Assembly (NCBI RefSeq): GCF_040869045.1
Contig: NC_090319.1
Location: forward strand, 305,958,998 to 306,022,997
From: Eurosta solidaginis
Taxonomy: Eukaryota > Arthropoda > Insecta > Diptera > Tephritidae
DNA length: 64,000 bases
Direction: 5' to 3'
In this document: piece by piece, positions 43,247-55,800 of the stretch
Layout of the letters: each line of letters begins with the position of its first letter
How positions within the stretch are numbered: the first letter of the stretch is position 1
The notes under the pieces: model-generated
Told to the model about the DNA's origin: nothing
Database searches by the model: none
What the model saw: the letters and a program-made list of their open reading frames with translations, nothing else
Program-made: the position numbers and the translations under genes

Positions 43247-43789
43247 TAATTACCAAATTTTCTTTAAATAAGTATGTTCACGTTCAATTATTAGATTGTG
43301 CACTCAATTTTAAATTGACGGCTGATAAAAACCAGCGAATTTTTACAAAGCGTTTGCTAATTACTTTTAAATAGAATTGAATAATAATTATCCGCCACCG
43401 GATTATGATCAAAACGCGTTTTCAGGTACTCCTTTGACAATTTTTGTGGTATTTTAAGAGTTTTTGTCAAGTAAAAATTACCATTTTTTATATGTGGAGT
43501 CAAGTAACCACGGTTGTAAGGAACAGGGTGAACTTTTAAAACTTCTAAAAAATTTCTACATAGCGCCAATCAATGCCTTTTTTCATTCGGATACCCATGC
43601 TTATTTTAGCTGAAAACTGTGTTTAATATATCTATGACAGATCAACATTTTAAATCACATTTTTAATTTAGGCAAGATTTTAACTAAGCAGTATTTTAGT
43701 CAGCGATTATGATTACGGGCCATTATCTTTACGGTATTTAACTAGGTTATACTGACCACCATTATACCACCTCTGTGGTGGTATAGTGT
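43247..43789. other. Gene-free region
   Basis: Nothing named, apart from a hairpin at about 43757-43793 (ATTATACCACC / GGTGGTATAGT). Confidence 0.45.
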
Positions 43790-44100
43790 AGCAAAGAACA
43801 ACAATTTGAAATAGGGGCGTGGACACGCCCTTTCTCAGATAATTTCTCTATAATACTATTAATTAATGCCATTAATAGACCAATACTAACGAAATTTGGA
43901 ATAAACATGGCTTTTGAACAAACAGCTTAAAAAAAATGTTGTTATTTAGTAAATTTTGGAAAATGGGCGTGCCCCCGCCCACATTAAGTAGAAGAACATT
44001 TAAAAGTTTTGCAAACCATTAATGAGAAGCCGTTAGGGTCACTTATTTTTATTATTAAATACCAAGGTCGAACAAAAAGCCATCAATTTTGGTAAGTAAG
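43790..44100 (+). repeat. Fragment of the 22-28 kb repeat family
   Basis: AAAATGGGCGTGCCCCCGCC and ATTAAGTAGAAGAACATTTA match sequence interrupted by the LINE at 25059. This copy therefore shows the empty-site arrangement around the CATTAAGTAGAAGAA junction. Confidence 0.6.
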
Positions 44101-44364
44101 TATTATATTTAAGCTTTCATATCGTTTAATGTTCGTGATGTTTGTCCTTAAATGTATCTTTAATATATATGAGAGCACGCACGGGTATGTTTGTTTTCTC
44201 CCGAAATTAGTCGTTTTTAATTCACCACCCTCTCTGTATGAAAATGTTAATTATCATTAGGATTTGTCAATTTCGGACGATCTTTTTTCTTTGTCCTACC
44301 TGAAATGAATGTATTCACTACACTGTAGCGTAAGATGGCAACAATGTAACCCCAAGCGGTTTAG

Positions 44365-45490
44365 GGGCTTAGAATATACCCACGGCAGGTATGCCTGTCG
44401 TAAGTGTCGACTAAAATACCAAATTTATTCAAGGGGTTGTGTATCTTAACCCTTTCAAGGGGTTGCCAGCGCACTATCCCAGCAAACACAGTTTCTAACG
44501 TTAGAGAAATATTGTAATTTTACATTAGAATTCTAATGTAGTTATCTAATGCAATTCGAATCGAAAACTAGGTTAGAGAACTAGGTTAGAATTCGACTGT
44601 GAAACGATTCGAATAACACTAGAAATGCGATGTTATGATTATTGTCACAGTTATCGATTATTTGCACGACTTGATCACTCATTCTTAGTGTCATACAAAC
44701 AAAATAAAAATAGTGGAAATATTACAAGTTGCGAAATAAGTTATTTTATTTATAATGATAAATACTAGTAAATGAATCAAAAAAGGTTAAAAAAGGAAAG
44801 CGAGCAGATTATTGAAGTGCTATTTGAATGGCATGAAAAAAACGCTTCCTCATCCGTACCTCAAACCAACGCTGAGCTCAATCTTTAAGTACGTTTTTAA
44901 TTTATTATAATAGAAAAAGCCTTTGAAATATGTTATTCTTAATACATAAGATTACAACCAAATAAACGTATTTGATATAATGAAACAATAAAAATTTCGC
45001 TGATTTTAAATAATTGAACTTAATTGCGCATCACTTCAAAATTCTCATTAGAAACTCATTAGAATTTGACGTTAGAATTCGATTGGAATTCTAACCCTTT
45101 TCCCGATATCGAGAACGAAGTCCCCTTTTTGTCGAGAATGCTATGATTCGCGAGAGTTTCGCAAATCGTTCTCTAACCTTCTACCTTAGAGAAATACATT
45201 AGAATTCGATTCGTCTTCTAATCGTTTTCTAACCTAAATGTTTGTTGGGACGGTGCGTATCTTGTTTCTTTAACAGCCGAGGCTATATTTCCTCATGGAC
45301 CCAGGGTATGGGAGGGTGGAATGGCGAAGAAGGTTCCATGTGGTCACACTATATCGTTTCCAAGATGGTCGGGCTAGTACCTTAATGGTACTTTTTACCG
45401 GAACGTGCCGGATCTGGATCCGGCAAAGGACCATCGACATCGATAACACTCCCCAAGGTCTTCGGGGAGTGTACTTATCATTACAACAAC
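44365..45490 (+). mobile_element. (ACA)n-tailed retroelement, copy C, split by a TIR element
   Basis: The left part (44365-44477) ends near AGCGCACTAT, corresponding to GCGCAATAT at the start of copy B. The right part (45258-45490) resumes CTTGTTTCTTTAACAGCCGA, then GGTCGGGCTAGTACCTTAAT, the hairpin CTCCCCAAGGTCTTCGGGGA and ACAACAACA. The 772-bp TIR element at 44478-45249 lies between, with a few dozen bases lost relative to copy B. Confidence 0.65.
44478..45249. mobile_element. TIR element, CCCA(G/A)CAAACA ends
   Basis: Left CCCAGCAAACACAGTTTCTA; the right end reverse-complemented is CCCAACAAACATTTAGGTTA. Long subterminal regions are packed with CTAA(T/C)G and GAATTC-type words in both orientations. 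A small frame at 44772-44888 (MNQKRLKKESEQIIEVLFEW, then HEKNASSSVPQTNAELNL) could be the start of a lost transposon gene. No clear target duplication; superfamily not assigned. Confidence 0.7.
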
Positions 45491-45601
45491 ATGGGAACAA
45501 TGTACGTGTTAAAGTTGATATGAGCGAAATGAAGCAGCAAATAAAGGCAAAGTACAGTTCTGTTAAATGAACATTGCATGTTACTGATTACTCAAAACTT
45601 A

Positions 45602-45942
45602 AGGGCCCATTACTCATACTTAGTATATACTTGACTTGACTTGAGAACTGTCACTTACAGTTCTGTTAAATGAACATTGCATGCTACTGATTACTCAAAA
45701 CTTGGCAACACCTAACTTGACTTAGAAGTCTGTTGAATTTTGATTTTCTATGTAAGTTCTAAGTGACGTTTACATTTTGAGATGCCATTTGTTTGTTTCC
45801 ATTTCATTTTGACATTTTGTCATACAAATTAACATTTATTGATTGTCAGATTGTATGCGCTAAGTGGAGTATAATCGTGGATAAGTTGCCAAGTTTACGC
45901 CAAGTCAAGTCAAGTCTATGCTAAGTATCAGTAATGGGCCCT
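45602..45942. mobile_element. MITE with TTA duplication (PIF/Harbinger-like)
   Basis: Ends AGGGCCCATTACTCATACTT, and reverse-complemented AGGGCCCATTACTGATACTT. Flanks are TTA at 45599-45601 and 45943-45945. The 3-bp TTA target is typical of PIF/Harbinger MITEs. The interior contains a 48-bp segment (45657-45704) nearly identical to the left flank (45553-45600). Non-coding. Confidence 0.85.
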
Positions 45943-46206
45943 TTAGAAGGGATGCAGCTTTGCATGTTTTAACATACAGTACTTACATCTTTCGCAATAT
46001 TTTCTTTTTTGGAATCTTCTTTGCGCCTTTTTAAAGAAATCAAAACGGTTTTATAATATTTTTAAGCTATTGCATAGATTTTATCGCGGGCTTGGCGACT
46101 AAATCAAAAAAAACCGTAACGGATATTTGTCAAAAAAGGTTCGAAAAGGTTCGAAAAAAGTTCGGTGTTAGCAACAGGCCAAATACATAAAAGTCGATCT
46201 CTATAA

Positions 46207-46445
46207 TAAAGTTAAAGTTAAAAATAAAGTTAAAGTTAGTGTTAAAGTTAAAGTTAAGGTTAAAGTTAAAGTTAAAGTGAAAGTTAAAATTAAAAAAAAG
46301 TTAAAGTTAAAGTTAAATTTAAAGTGAAAGTTAAAGTTAAAGTGAATGTTAAAGTTAAACTGAAAGGCCAAATACATAAAATTGGATCTCTATAATAAAG
46401 TTAAAGTGAAAGTTAAAGTTAAAAATAAAGTTAAAGTTAAACTTT
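46207..46445 (+). repeat. (GTTAAA)n tandem array
   Basis: Imperfect hexamer GTTAAA/GTGAAA repeats, in two blocks separated by a near-repeat of GGCCAAATACATAAAA-TCG, so a larger unit has also duplicated. Confidence 0.92.
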
Positions 46446-47182
46446 AAAAAGTGAAAGATAGTTAACTTTATTTCGCTGATAAAAAATCAGAGCGGTTGAC
46501 AAGTTTTCTTTTTGAAAAATTCAATTTGAAAATAAATAATGTTCCAAAAGAATCCACAACAAAATATGGGACGCGGTATTTTCAAGATATTTAGAGGATA
46601 TCAAGTCTCAAACGTATGTTTCCTATTTCAGTTACCATAAACCTATAATTTCAATTATAAATATTCCTGAATAACCTATGTTTGTACATATCTTGTAAGA
46701 TAATAATAAAAATTTTTTAACCAATATTAACTTCTCATTTATTCAATAAAAGTAAAAAATTTGTTTTCTTATCGGTCACCACGCTTAAAAAGTGTAACTT
46801 GAATTAATATTAAAGACAAAACTTGAATTAATATCAAAGAAAACAAAATGTTGCATAAATACTATAATTGCATAAGTTGATAATATGCAATAGCTTTACC
46901 GCGGCAGTCCCAGAGTGCCACACGTCCTTTTTTTTAAGTCTATGCCACCACAAAATATTCGGTCCTCATAATCCGGCCATGAATTTTAAACTAGGTAGGC
47001 AGACGATTTTTCTTACTATTTTACAGATTTTTTACTACCTTCGTAATGTAATGTGCAGAAAAAAGCCAAACTCAATATACTGGTACATGAAGGCAAATAG
47101 AAGAGAAAATGTGGAGGAAGTTGGTGGCAAGTCGGAGAAGTAAAGAGAACAAGAGAAATATGGAGAGTAAGAATAAGAGTGA
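46446..47182. other. Gene-free region
   Basis: Nothing recognised; the 91-codon frame at 46868 has no visible family features. Confidence 0.45.
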
Positions 47183-48172
47183 GGTTAGGTTAAGTTGAAC
47201 TGGCCGGTCCATGAGGACCTCATATAGACTGAATGAGTCCGTAGTGTTACCAGAAGTTTGTTTTAACGACCAAACTGAAAAACCCTATCAAAAACCAGGA
47301 CCTATGTTTTAAAATAACTCCGTCCTCTTGGAAAATACTAGAATCCTCCAGGGACTTAAACCACTTGCTGCTTCTAGATCTGACAGCTCTATCACTCCTA
47401 ATAGCTGGAGTGTCAGCCTGGCAAGAGCAGGGTAGGAGCACAGAACGTGCTCAATCGTTTCCTCCTCCAACCCGCACTTCCTACATCTTCTATCACTGAC
47501 CAAGCCTAATTTAAAGGCATGTGACGCCAGAACGCAATTTCCAGTCAGAATATCCATCATGAGTCTACAGTTCTCCCTTTTTAATGATAGAAGTAACTTA
47601 TTTAGTCGAAGGTTGTAAGACCTATACATAATCTTCGACACTTTACAGCCCCGCGCATGAACCCACGCCTTTCCCGCTTGGTCGATCATGTGCACATCTC
47701 GCCTTCGCTTAATCTCGCCCAGTCTAATTGGGACCTCTACGGAGCAAGCTTCAAGCGATGCGCCCTTTTTAGCTAGTTCGTCCGGTTTTTCATTCCCATC
47801 TATTCCCATATGCCCTGGGACCCAATAGAGATGTATGCTTCTCCCTGTCCCGATTCTCTCTAGAGACTGCTTACACTCTAACACGCATTAAGATGTTGTG
47901 CTATGCGAGATTATTGCCTTAATTGCTGCTTGACTGTCAATATAAAAGCTAATACGGTTGCAGCTTAAGCTATTCTCTTCCAGGGTTTCTACTGCTTTGG
48001 TTACGGCTACTATTTCCGCTTGGAAAACGCTACAGTAATCCGGCAGCCTGTAGAATCTGTTTATTTCCGGATCAGCACAGTATACCGCAGACCCTACTCC
48101 TTCCACTACTTTGGAACCATCTGTGTGCACATGTATCGCCTCGTCCGCCATTTGAGCACCCTTGCGCCAACT
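47183..48172 (-). mobile_element. 5'-truncated RNase-H-type LINE, second copy
   Basis: Same family as 25059, minus strand, with a better preserved C terminus. RNase H starts VHTDGSKVVEGVGSAVYCAD (48110), FQAEIVAVTKAVETL and FYIDSQAAIKAI, then (after a stop near 47887) LYWVPGHMGIDGNEKPDELA, GASLEACSVEVPIRLGEIKR, and the Cys-rich SDRRCRKCGLEEETIEHVLC. The 3' UTR matches the first copy (GAACTGGCCGGTCCATGAGG) and ends at a TTAGGTTAAG tail. It starts abruptly at about 48172 (GCGCAAGGGTGC), the usual mark of 5' truncation. No clean target duplication was seen. Confidence 0.88.
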
Positions 48173-48699
48173 CTTATGGAAGCACGACCGGAAAGAGTAA
48201 GAGGAAAGGCGGGAAGATTTACAGAAAAATTAAAAGGATATGGAAATTGAATGAACCGATTAAGTTTAACTAAAAAATGCAGAGGGGAAAGAGACGGAGA
48301 GGGTTGGACAGAGGAGAGGCAGGTGAAAAAAAAGAGAAAGTCAGACCGATTCGGTCAGGTTTGATGATACGCCTGGGAGTATTTCATGTTTGTCTAAACG
48401 TTTCCAGTGTTAGCCAGAGGTGTTTAAAAAAAGTTTTGACAAGGCGTTTATAACCACCTCATGCGGTCGTGCATAATGCATGTTGTGCTGTAAAGAAAGG
48501 TTTTCCATCCATGTTGAACTTTATATACACATCTATCAGCCTCTCAAGCTAATGGGCCTGTAGTCGTTGGGATATATACATATGACCGATTTTCTCGGCC
48601 TTTGCTGGGGTTGCGAAAAGTTTTCCAAGAGTGAGGCACATGTTTCAGTATTTTGCAGTTACACAACGATCGCTCTACTCGAAATTTGTAGCATGGGAG
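48173..48699. other. Gene-free region
   Basis: Purine-rich at the start (48180-48345), otherwise unassigned. Confidence 0.45.
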
Positions 48700-48990
48700 G
48701 GAGAGTGGGATGCATGGTTCAACTATATGGTTGGCTCATCTGTAAGGCAACAAATTATGTCTGTTCAAATTGTCAAAATCTGTGTATTGGTATTAGGCGA
48801 ATGGAATGAAATGAAAACATAAAACAGCAGTTTTTGTGTGGGGTAAGAAAATGTTGTCCATGTGTTGGTTTCATTTTGAGTTTGCCATCTCCTTTTGACA
48901 ATCCCATCGACCATGCACTGATAAAAATAAAATCAGCTGATGAGACGAGCCAACCATATAATTGAGCCATGGTGGGATGTATAGAATTTT
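48700..48990. mobile_element. Candidate MITE with ATATGGTTGGCTC inverted ends
   Basis: GGTTCAACTATATGGTTGGC near 48715 is mirrored by GAGCCAACCATATAATTGAG near 48945-48965. Outer GGATGCATGG / CCATGGTGGGATGTAT also match in inverse. Target duplication not identified. Confidence 0.6.
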
Positions 48991-49039
48991 TGTGCATTCT
49001 GCATTGGCGGCTTTCTGTGAAATAAGCTTCAAATGCCTG

Positions 49040-49310
49040 CAAAACTCCGGTTTAGGAATCAAAACTATATCCGCGCAGAACACCTCTCTGGATAAGTGTA
49101 TCTATGTGTGTACAACCTGAATTATTCATAACGAGATCGATACGCTATTTTTGACACCTCCCGACGTTTTTGAACCTATATTAGCTGTAGATCGTTAAAA
49201 ACAACGAATCGATAATTCGACAGTAGAGGTTTACGCCGATCACTTTATTGGCGGCAGCGGTTCTATTATATACCGGCGACGGTGTGGGCGGCGCGCCGAC
49301 GTACGCCGGT
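49040..49310. repeat. Decayed TIR-element fragment plus GC-rich CGGCG repeat
   Basis: 49060-49170 has GCGCAGAACACCTCTCTGG and TTTTTGACACCTCCCGACG, words of the 18176/60605 TIR family. 49230-49310 is a CpG-rich block (GGCGGCAGCGG, GGCGGCGCGCCGACGTACGC) that recurs in similar form at 52590-52690. Confidence 0.5.
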
Positions 49311-51767
49311 GTTCTTACTTTAAAAAGCTCGATTTTTCTATTTAAAACAATAATATTTAGGAAAGGTTTTGTTTGTATGTATTTAAGGAAATCAACGTTT
49401 TGGCCATTTCGGAAAGATCCGGTTTTCCCTCAAAAGCTTGCAGATTGCTCAAAAATTTTCAGGAGTAGCCCTTTGCGGAGGGATTGTCCCTCGTTCATTT
49501 ACTCCAGAGAGGCTCCGAACCTAACCCCGGTATTTGGAATTGGTACTGCTGCATCTGCTGAAAAGAAATAGTGATACATAAAATGGTCACATTTTTGTTT
49601 GTATATCTCGTGCAAAGCGTAGTTTCACCTGGGGTTAACTCCTAATAATCGTCGCGAACACAATTTCTTTAAATCATATGTGGCTCATTGGCGGTCACGC
49701 ACAAAGGCGACTTACTGTTGCTAGTAATGGTCTAATACTCATGACTCTTGGCACAGGGCGCCTCCAGTTTTTTCGGCTGTTTTTAAGAGCTACAATTCCC
49801 GATGTGCGAACAGTAGCAATCCCGACCACCAGTCGCTACCACGCCTCCTAACCCTCACACCATATGCCAGCACAGAAGCTATAGGACTGCGACTTCGAAC
49901 TCATACCTTCGTCGACGTCACTTTCCTAGAAGCTCTAGGTGTAGCTCCGAAGACTTTCTAACGGATGTTTTTGCCGCGCTATGCTGCCGGGCTACATCAG
50001 AGAAACACCTTGAAACGTTAGGGAGTTACTATTACCAAGGATGCCGCCCTCGGAGTCATAAGCAGTCTAAGCAGATGTCATTGCGTAACTTATGGGTGAA
50101 AATCGTATAATCCACGGCGCATCTACATAATTAAAAATTTACAAGGACCTTGGATAAAGTTTTTAAAATGTAGACCAAGTTTGCAGACGTTTTTGTTCAC
50201 AACATTGATTTCAATAGTCTTCGTTAAACCAAAACGATATTTTAGAATGAAAGTAGACCAATTTTAAGTTGAAAGATGTTAACTGCTGTTTTCCGGCCTT
50301 ATGATATAAGAGCTCATTACGGATAACCGCATAGCTTCAGTTTTCAGACTAGTTCGACTGTCAACTACGTTAGGGTAGTAGCACACACGGCCATTAGTTC
50401 GACTGTCTTAGGAAAGCTTTTGCTTCACCACTTTCGAGTATGCCTGTGAAGGACAAAGCCTCACCTGGTAAATATATGTGCCTACGTATTCACATTTGTA
50501 AAAGGAGTCAGAACGTGTAAGTCATATTTAAACATGGTTGATAGGCTATAATCAATGTGACTCAATCCAAGGGACTAGTTTTGGATAGGGCCGCCAACTT
50601 TAGGAAATGTTAAACCGAGAGATTTGGGTGTTGAAAGATGAAGTGTGAAAATCAAAATTTACATTTTAGACACTATTTTATAGTTTCACTAATAAACAAC
50701 AGATGTATGAATGTAAGCCCCAGTGATTTTTCAAACGCTTCTCATACCTACATATATCCTCGACTTAAGTATGAGGTAAGAATCATTTCAAAGGAGTGTT
50801 TATGCCCCTAGAACCTACTAAAGGATTTTGCTTCACTGATTTCGCTTATTCTTTCAGCCAATTTTTTTAAAAATCGGCACCTTTTTTGGGTATTTTGCTT
50901 TTTTAACTTGAGGACAATTTGAAAACATATTCGCCGTGAGTCATTTTTTTAGAATTCATTGTTCATTATTAATTTTTGAAAAAAATAATAATAATTCAAG
51001 GTTCGATTCGAGCTCAAAGCCAGAACAATAATCACCCCAATCGCGAAGTTCACGCGGAAAAGTGTTCGCCTACACTTTTTTTGTTCGGGTGAACTTTTTC
51101 CGCCTATCGGCAATTTCGGGCGAACAAAAGTTCACTTCGAAACAGCTGATGCTCTATTGTGAACTAGGAGTTAACAAATAATTTACTTGCAATTGTGTAA
51201 ATTTTGTAAACAAGCATGTATTTCCTTAAAATACAACAAAAATAGAAATAAAAAATGTATACAATAATGTTTAGTAATGCACTTAGGTTGGTATTGATTG
51301 AGCGCGAGGAGAATATAAATGTAAAAGTGATTCGGAGGGACAGTTCTAACTTTTGAAGCTAAGTGATTCACTGTAAGCTAAAAATTTTCAGCACTTTTGA
51401 ATAACAAGTTATATTTTTTTCAATTAGCTTTCTCCAATATTACAGGGTAAACAAGACGACATTCTAATATTTGCTAGATATCTTACCAACTCCTTGCCCC
51501 CATTGAAGCACAAATTTGGAGTTCCACCAATTGTAAAGTTAAGTACATGTCTTCGTTTTTTCGCATAGGGAAAGACGTTGGAAAAGGCCAAGGAGTTGGT
51601 CTTAGCCAATCTTGTTTCAGCAAGGTGCTCAACATTTTGGAACCGTTGCTTTGTCCACAATGGATAACTTGGCCGACTGATACGTCGCGACGGCTACCTC
51701 TCTGATCTCTCCAGTTTTTTCGCCTCGCGAAACCTGGCATTATCACCGACTAAATCTTCCGCGACCT
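49311..51767. other. Gene-free region of about 2.5 kb
   Basis: No supported gene, RNA or element. Open frames are short and random-looking. This is the largest stretch in the window that I cannot assign. Confidence 0.45.
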
Positions 51768-52012
51768 TATTTACAACATGGACGCCCCAAATGTCGACCA
51801 TTTTGAACATCCACGTCGATGGCACTACGCTACCCAAATCTTGGGTGTGACGTTTGATCAGGATCTACATTTTGGTGAGCACGCAGCCGCAATTGTTCCG
51901 AGAATTCAGAGCCGTAACAAAATCCTCAAATCCCTCGCTGGCAGTACTTGGGGAAAAGATAAAGAAACGCTCATGACTACATACAAAGCAGTTAGCCAGC
52001 CGATAAGGTGAA
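51768..52012 (+). mobile_element. Jockey-like LINE fragment
   Basis: TTATTTACAACATGGACGCC onward matches 17425 onward. The frame carries ILGVTFDQDLHFGEHAAAIV, then RNKILKSLAGSTWGKDKETL. Homology ends near AGCCAGCCGATA. Confidence 0.75.
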
Positions 52013-52887
52013 ATCTTTTTCGAACACGAACAATTCTTTTGGCATCCTCTGCGATAGGGTGAACAAAAACTGAATATTTTCGGGCGAAAAAAAAACTCGC
52101 GATAAGGATGAATTTTTTTCTAATGATAATTGTTGTTATTTTTTTAATATTTCTAAATTTGAAAAATTGTATTTTGTTTTTGGAATAGTAAGTAGAAATT
52201 TTTTCAGACAACCTGCCAAAGCTGCGCAGATAGATCCATTTCGAAGGGTGCTAAACCTTCATCATCAGTACGCTTTTGCCACGCAGCGCTAACCATTTAG
52301 CTATCCAGCGATGGTTTGTTCGACTGACAAATTGCTACTTTTATTCCTTCTTACCAACTATATTTATTCAGTGTTGCGCCATCTGTTGCAAATCACTGAT
52401 AATACTGGATTTGTTTATTGTCAATTACTTTGCTTTGAAAAACAAAATATGCAAAGTGAACATATAAATTTATTATATAACTTTTATTTTAGTGTTTTGT
52501 TTTAATAACTTGGTGAATTGGATGATGCAAAGTTTATTTTCGACATGAACAATAAATAGTCTGAACAGTCTTAAACGAGTAGAAAATATAGTAACGCGCG
52601 CGCCGGATGCCGCGACCGCTGCGCCGATTTTTTTGACATTAGGCGGCGGCGTGCGAATAACGACAAAAATCGGCGGCGGCGTATATCTCTACTCGACAGG
52701 AATCATCAACTGATGGCAAAACAAACACACTTAATCAACCCGTTTTAAACATTTTTGTCATCTTTAACATTTTTGCTATCAATGATAACCAGGGAAAAGT
52801 TGTATTAAATTTCTGCATCGTTATGCGATTAAGGATAAAACTAATGTTGAACATAAAAACGGATATTATCAGCAATTGATTTGCGCA
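52013..52887. promoter_or_regulatory. Upstream region of the RNFT-like gene
   Basis: Contains the CpG-rich CGGCGGCGGCG block (52590-52690) and then AT-rich sequence directly before the ATG. No TATA box or initiator could be assigned with confidence; a further non-coding first exon cannot be excluded. Confidence 0.35.
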
Positions 52888-55800
52888 ATGAATAACAATA
52901 ACAATTTGAATGGTAACACCCAATCAAGTGCTGGATCCTCAAGATTGGAAACAAGTGAATTTGGAACCAACTTAACCATTAACTCTAACCAAGTTCATGG
53001 CTTGCAGCAGCACCAACAGGCACAATACACACCATTGGTACAACTATTAGATATCCCAACAACAAGCATCACCATTGATGAAAATACCACTGAGCATAAC
53101 TTAAATAATTTAAATTCTGAAACGCAAAGTAACAGAGAGAATATAATGGAGCAATATGCTCGATATTTGCGACAACAAGTAGTAGAAGTAACAAGAGGTG
53201 GATTGAGTAACATTATTGCTGTATCCGGAAATCAACAGACAACAAACTATACAACAACAAGCACCGATAACAGCCGACGTTTACGCTACTTGCCTAGTGT
53301 TCCACTGCGTGGAAATATTTTAAATAGAGTCCTCTTACCGGAAAATCATATTGCGTTAGCCTCACAACATTCCAATGAAAGCAATGGCAGCAGTAATCAA
53401 GTTATGGTTCCATTAATGGAACATGTCTCTGATAATTCAGCGAGCATAACGATGCCAGCTGGAATGTGTACTGCCAGAACGGCGGCCAGTTCGGTAGCAA
53501 GCGAAAATCAAACTCATAATTTAGCATCATATTTTGATGGCAGTCGTACGCCATCAACTGCTGCAAATATATTACAACAGACGGTTACAAGTAGACTGCG
53601 ACTTTTAGAGGAAGGTGGAATACAAAGATCACTGGTTGAACGCGCCTCATCCATGGCTGATGACAGGGTCACATCAAGTGATATAACAAATGCAACAAGA
53701 AACAGTAACACAGAGATGAACGCACCAACGACAAATGATTTGTATAATAATGTTCCAGATATATTTATTAGTACTCTCCGACAATGCCTTCATTATATAC
53801 CTTTTGCTTGTATATTGCTATTGAAATTTATTTATGATCATTTTTCTGGATTATTGGATATAATACTACTACAATTTGTTATGTATTATGTTAACAAATC
53901 ATTACAAGCTCAAGTAGCAAAAATTGATGAAAAAAAAAATTCTATATTAATGCGCGATCTCGCAACTGTTATGGCTACCATTACTCTTCGTTTGTTAATT
54001 GCTACAACACCACCTGATCCATTTGGTTTACTTATACCACCAGCCGTAGAAGAACGCAATATTGCCCACCAAATTACTTTCAATTTTCCTCAAGATTACA
54101 GCAACAATCCAGGGACTACTCTAAATAAATTTTCGTCCACGGCACAAACAACAATGGAGCGGAGTGCTACAACACCGGCAACAACTACAATTTTTATACC
54201 GAAAGTTATATCGTTAGTTGCGCTACTGTACTACATAGCCGTTAATGATCTTATACTTAAATTGATTACTATTTCAATTAAATTGATTATCACTTTGATA
54301 CCATTGCGGAGCATACGTCACAAGTCAAGGGTAAGCGTATCTACGAGCATTAAGTCTTGTTGTGTTAACAGTGATCTTTGTCTCTTCTACTGTGCTTCGT
54401 TTTAGACTCGGCTGTATGTGTTCGTAGAATTCTTCTCGCAATTTTATCGTTCGCTGGTTCCCATACGTCAGTGGTTGTTATTTCTCTTCGAATCTTATTC
54501 TGGTTTACATGCAGTAAGTATATTTTTATATCCGCACATAGTAGAACAAATTTAAACAAAACTGCAGTCAAGTCACTTTCAGCGGTTCAGTGTGGTTGAA
54601 ATGTTCTTCATTTCTTCACAGCTGTTTAAGACTTTGATGCAAGATTTTCTTTATGTATATGCGCTACGATATAAAGGTATTTCATCGAGATACAATTAAT
54701 ATCAAAAAATCTGTAAGTTTTTCTATGGGGTCGCCCCTCGTCACTGGTTTGGCAAGCCAGTGCATTTCTGATATGAAAAGAATATCAGTAAAACTTTATC
54801 TGTAACTAATTAATAATCTTACAGTAAAAGGTATTCAATTAATGAACTTAATCCAGATTTCAGGTGTAATGTTTTCTTCAGCTTACATAGTGCTCAAAGG
54901 ATGTGAATTGGCAGATCGTGGCAAAACCCTCAAGAAATCATTTTTCAATTTATTAAAGGATGTGGTAAGAAAATCAAAACGAAGTATGAATTAGACTACT
55001 AAGTAGAAAAAAAGTTGCAGAAGACAGTCGCTACATTAGAATCGTATAGCGCGGTAGCCAGGTCATACGAAATAGTCAAGAGTTTATTTTGTAATTTGCT
55101 TGTAAACCAACTTGAAGTTTATGCTGATCTTTGCAAATACTTCTTTTTAATTGTTGCTAAGATTTATTATTTTGGCGGCCGCCGTGGCGTGATGGTAGCG
55201 TGCTCCGCCTATCACACCGTATGCCCTGGGTTCAACTCCCGGGCAAAGCAACATCAAAATTTTAGAAATAAGATTTTTCAATTAGAAGAAAATTTTTCTA
55301 AGCGGGGTCGCCCCTCGGCAGAGTCTGGCAAGCGCTCCGATTGTATTTCTGCCATGAAAAGCTCTCAGTGAAAACTCATCTGCCTTGCAGATGCCGTTCG
55401 GGGTCGGCATAAAACATGTAGGTCCCGTCCGGCCAATTTGTAGGGGAAAAATCAAGAGGAGCACGACGCAAATTGGAAGAGAAGATCTATTCGGAGGTTA
55501 TCGCGCCTTACATTTATTTTATTTATTTTAAGATTTATTAGATTTTAGTTTTTACAATTGATTTAGGTATGTTTCCGTCTAACGATTCGAGCGCTGCGGA
55601 TATTTTCATAGTTTTGTTTGCTAACATAGTTGTATAATCCTCATCTCAAAATTGCATAAAGAATTAAATCTTGAGCTTGTCAAACCTAAAACAATCACAT
55701 AGCTATTCTTAAAGTCGAATATTTAGAGGCGGTCGCTTACAACATTTTAACTACGTATGGGGACTGACCCAGTTTAATATACATGATCTTGGAATACTGT

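Noticed and set aside
46207..46445. GTTAAA array as a regulatory element
   Set aside because: Ordinary hexamer microsatellite; no gene nearby and no sign of selection.
54331..54405. Read-through of the first RNFT exon to the stop near 54405
   Set aside because: The 75 bp have GTAAGC and TTTTAG borders and no similarity to the family, while skipping them joins family-typical sequence in frame.
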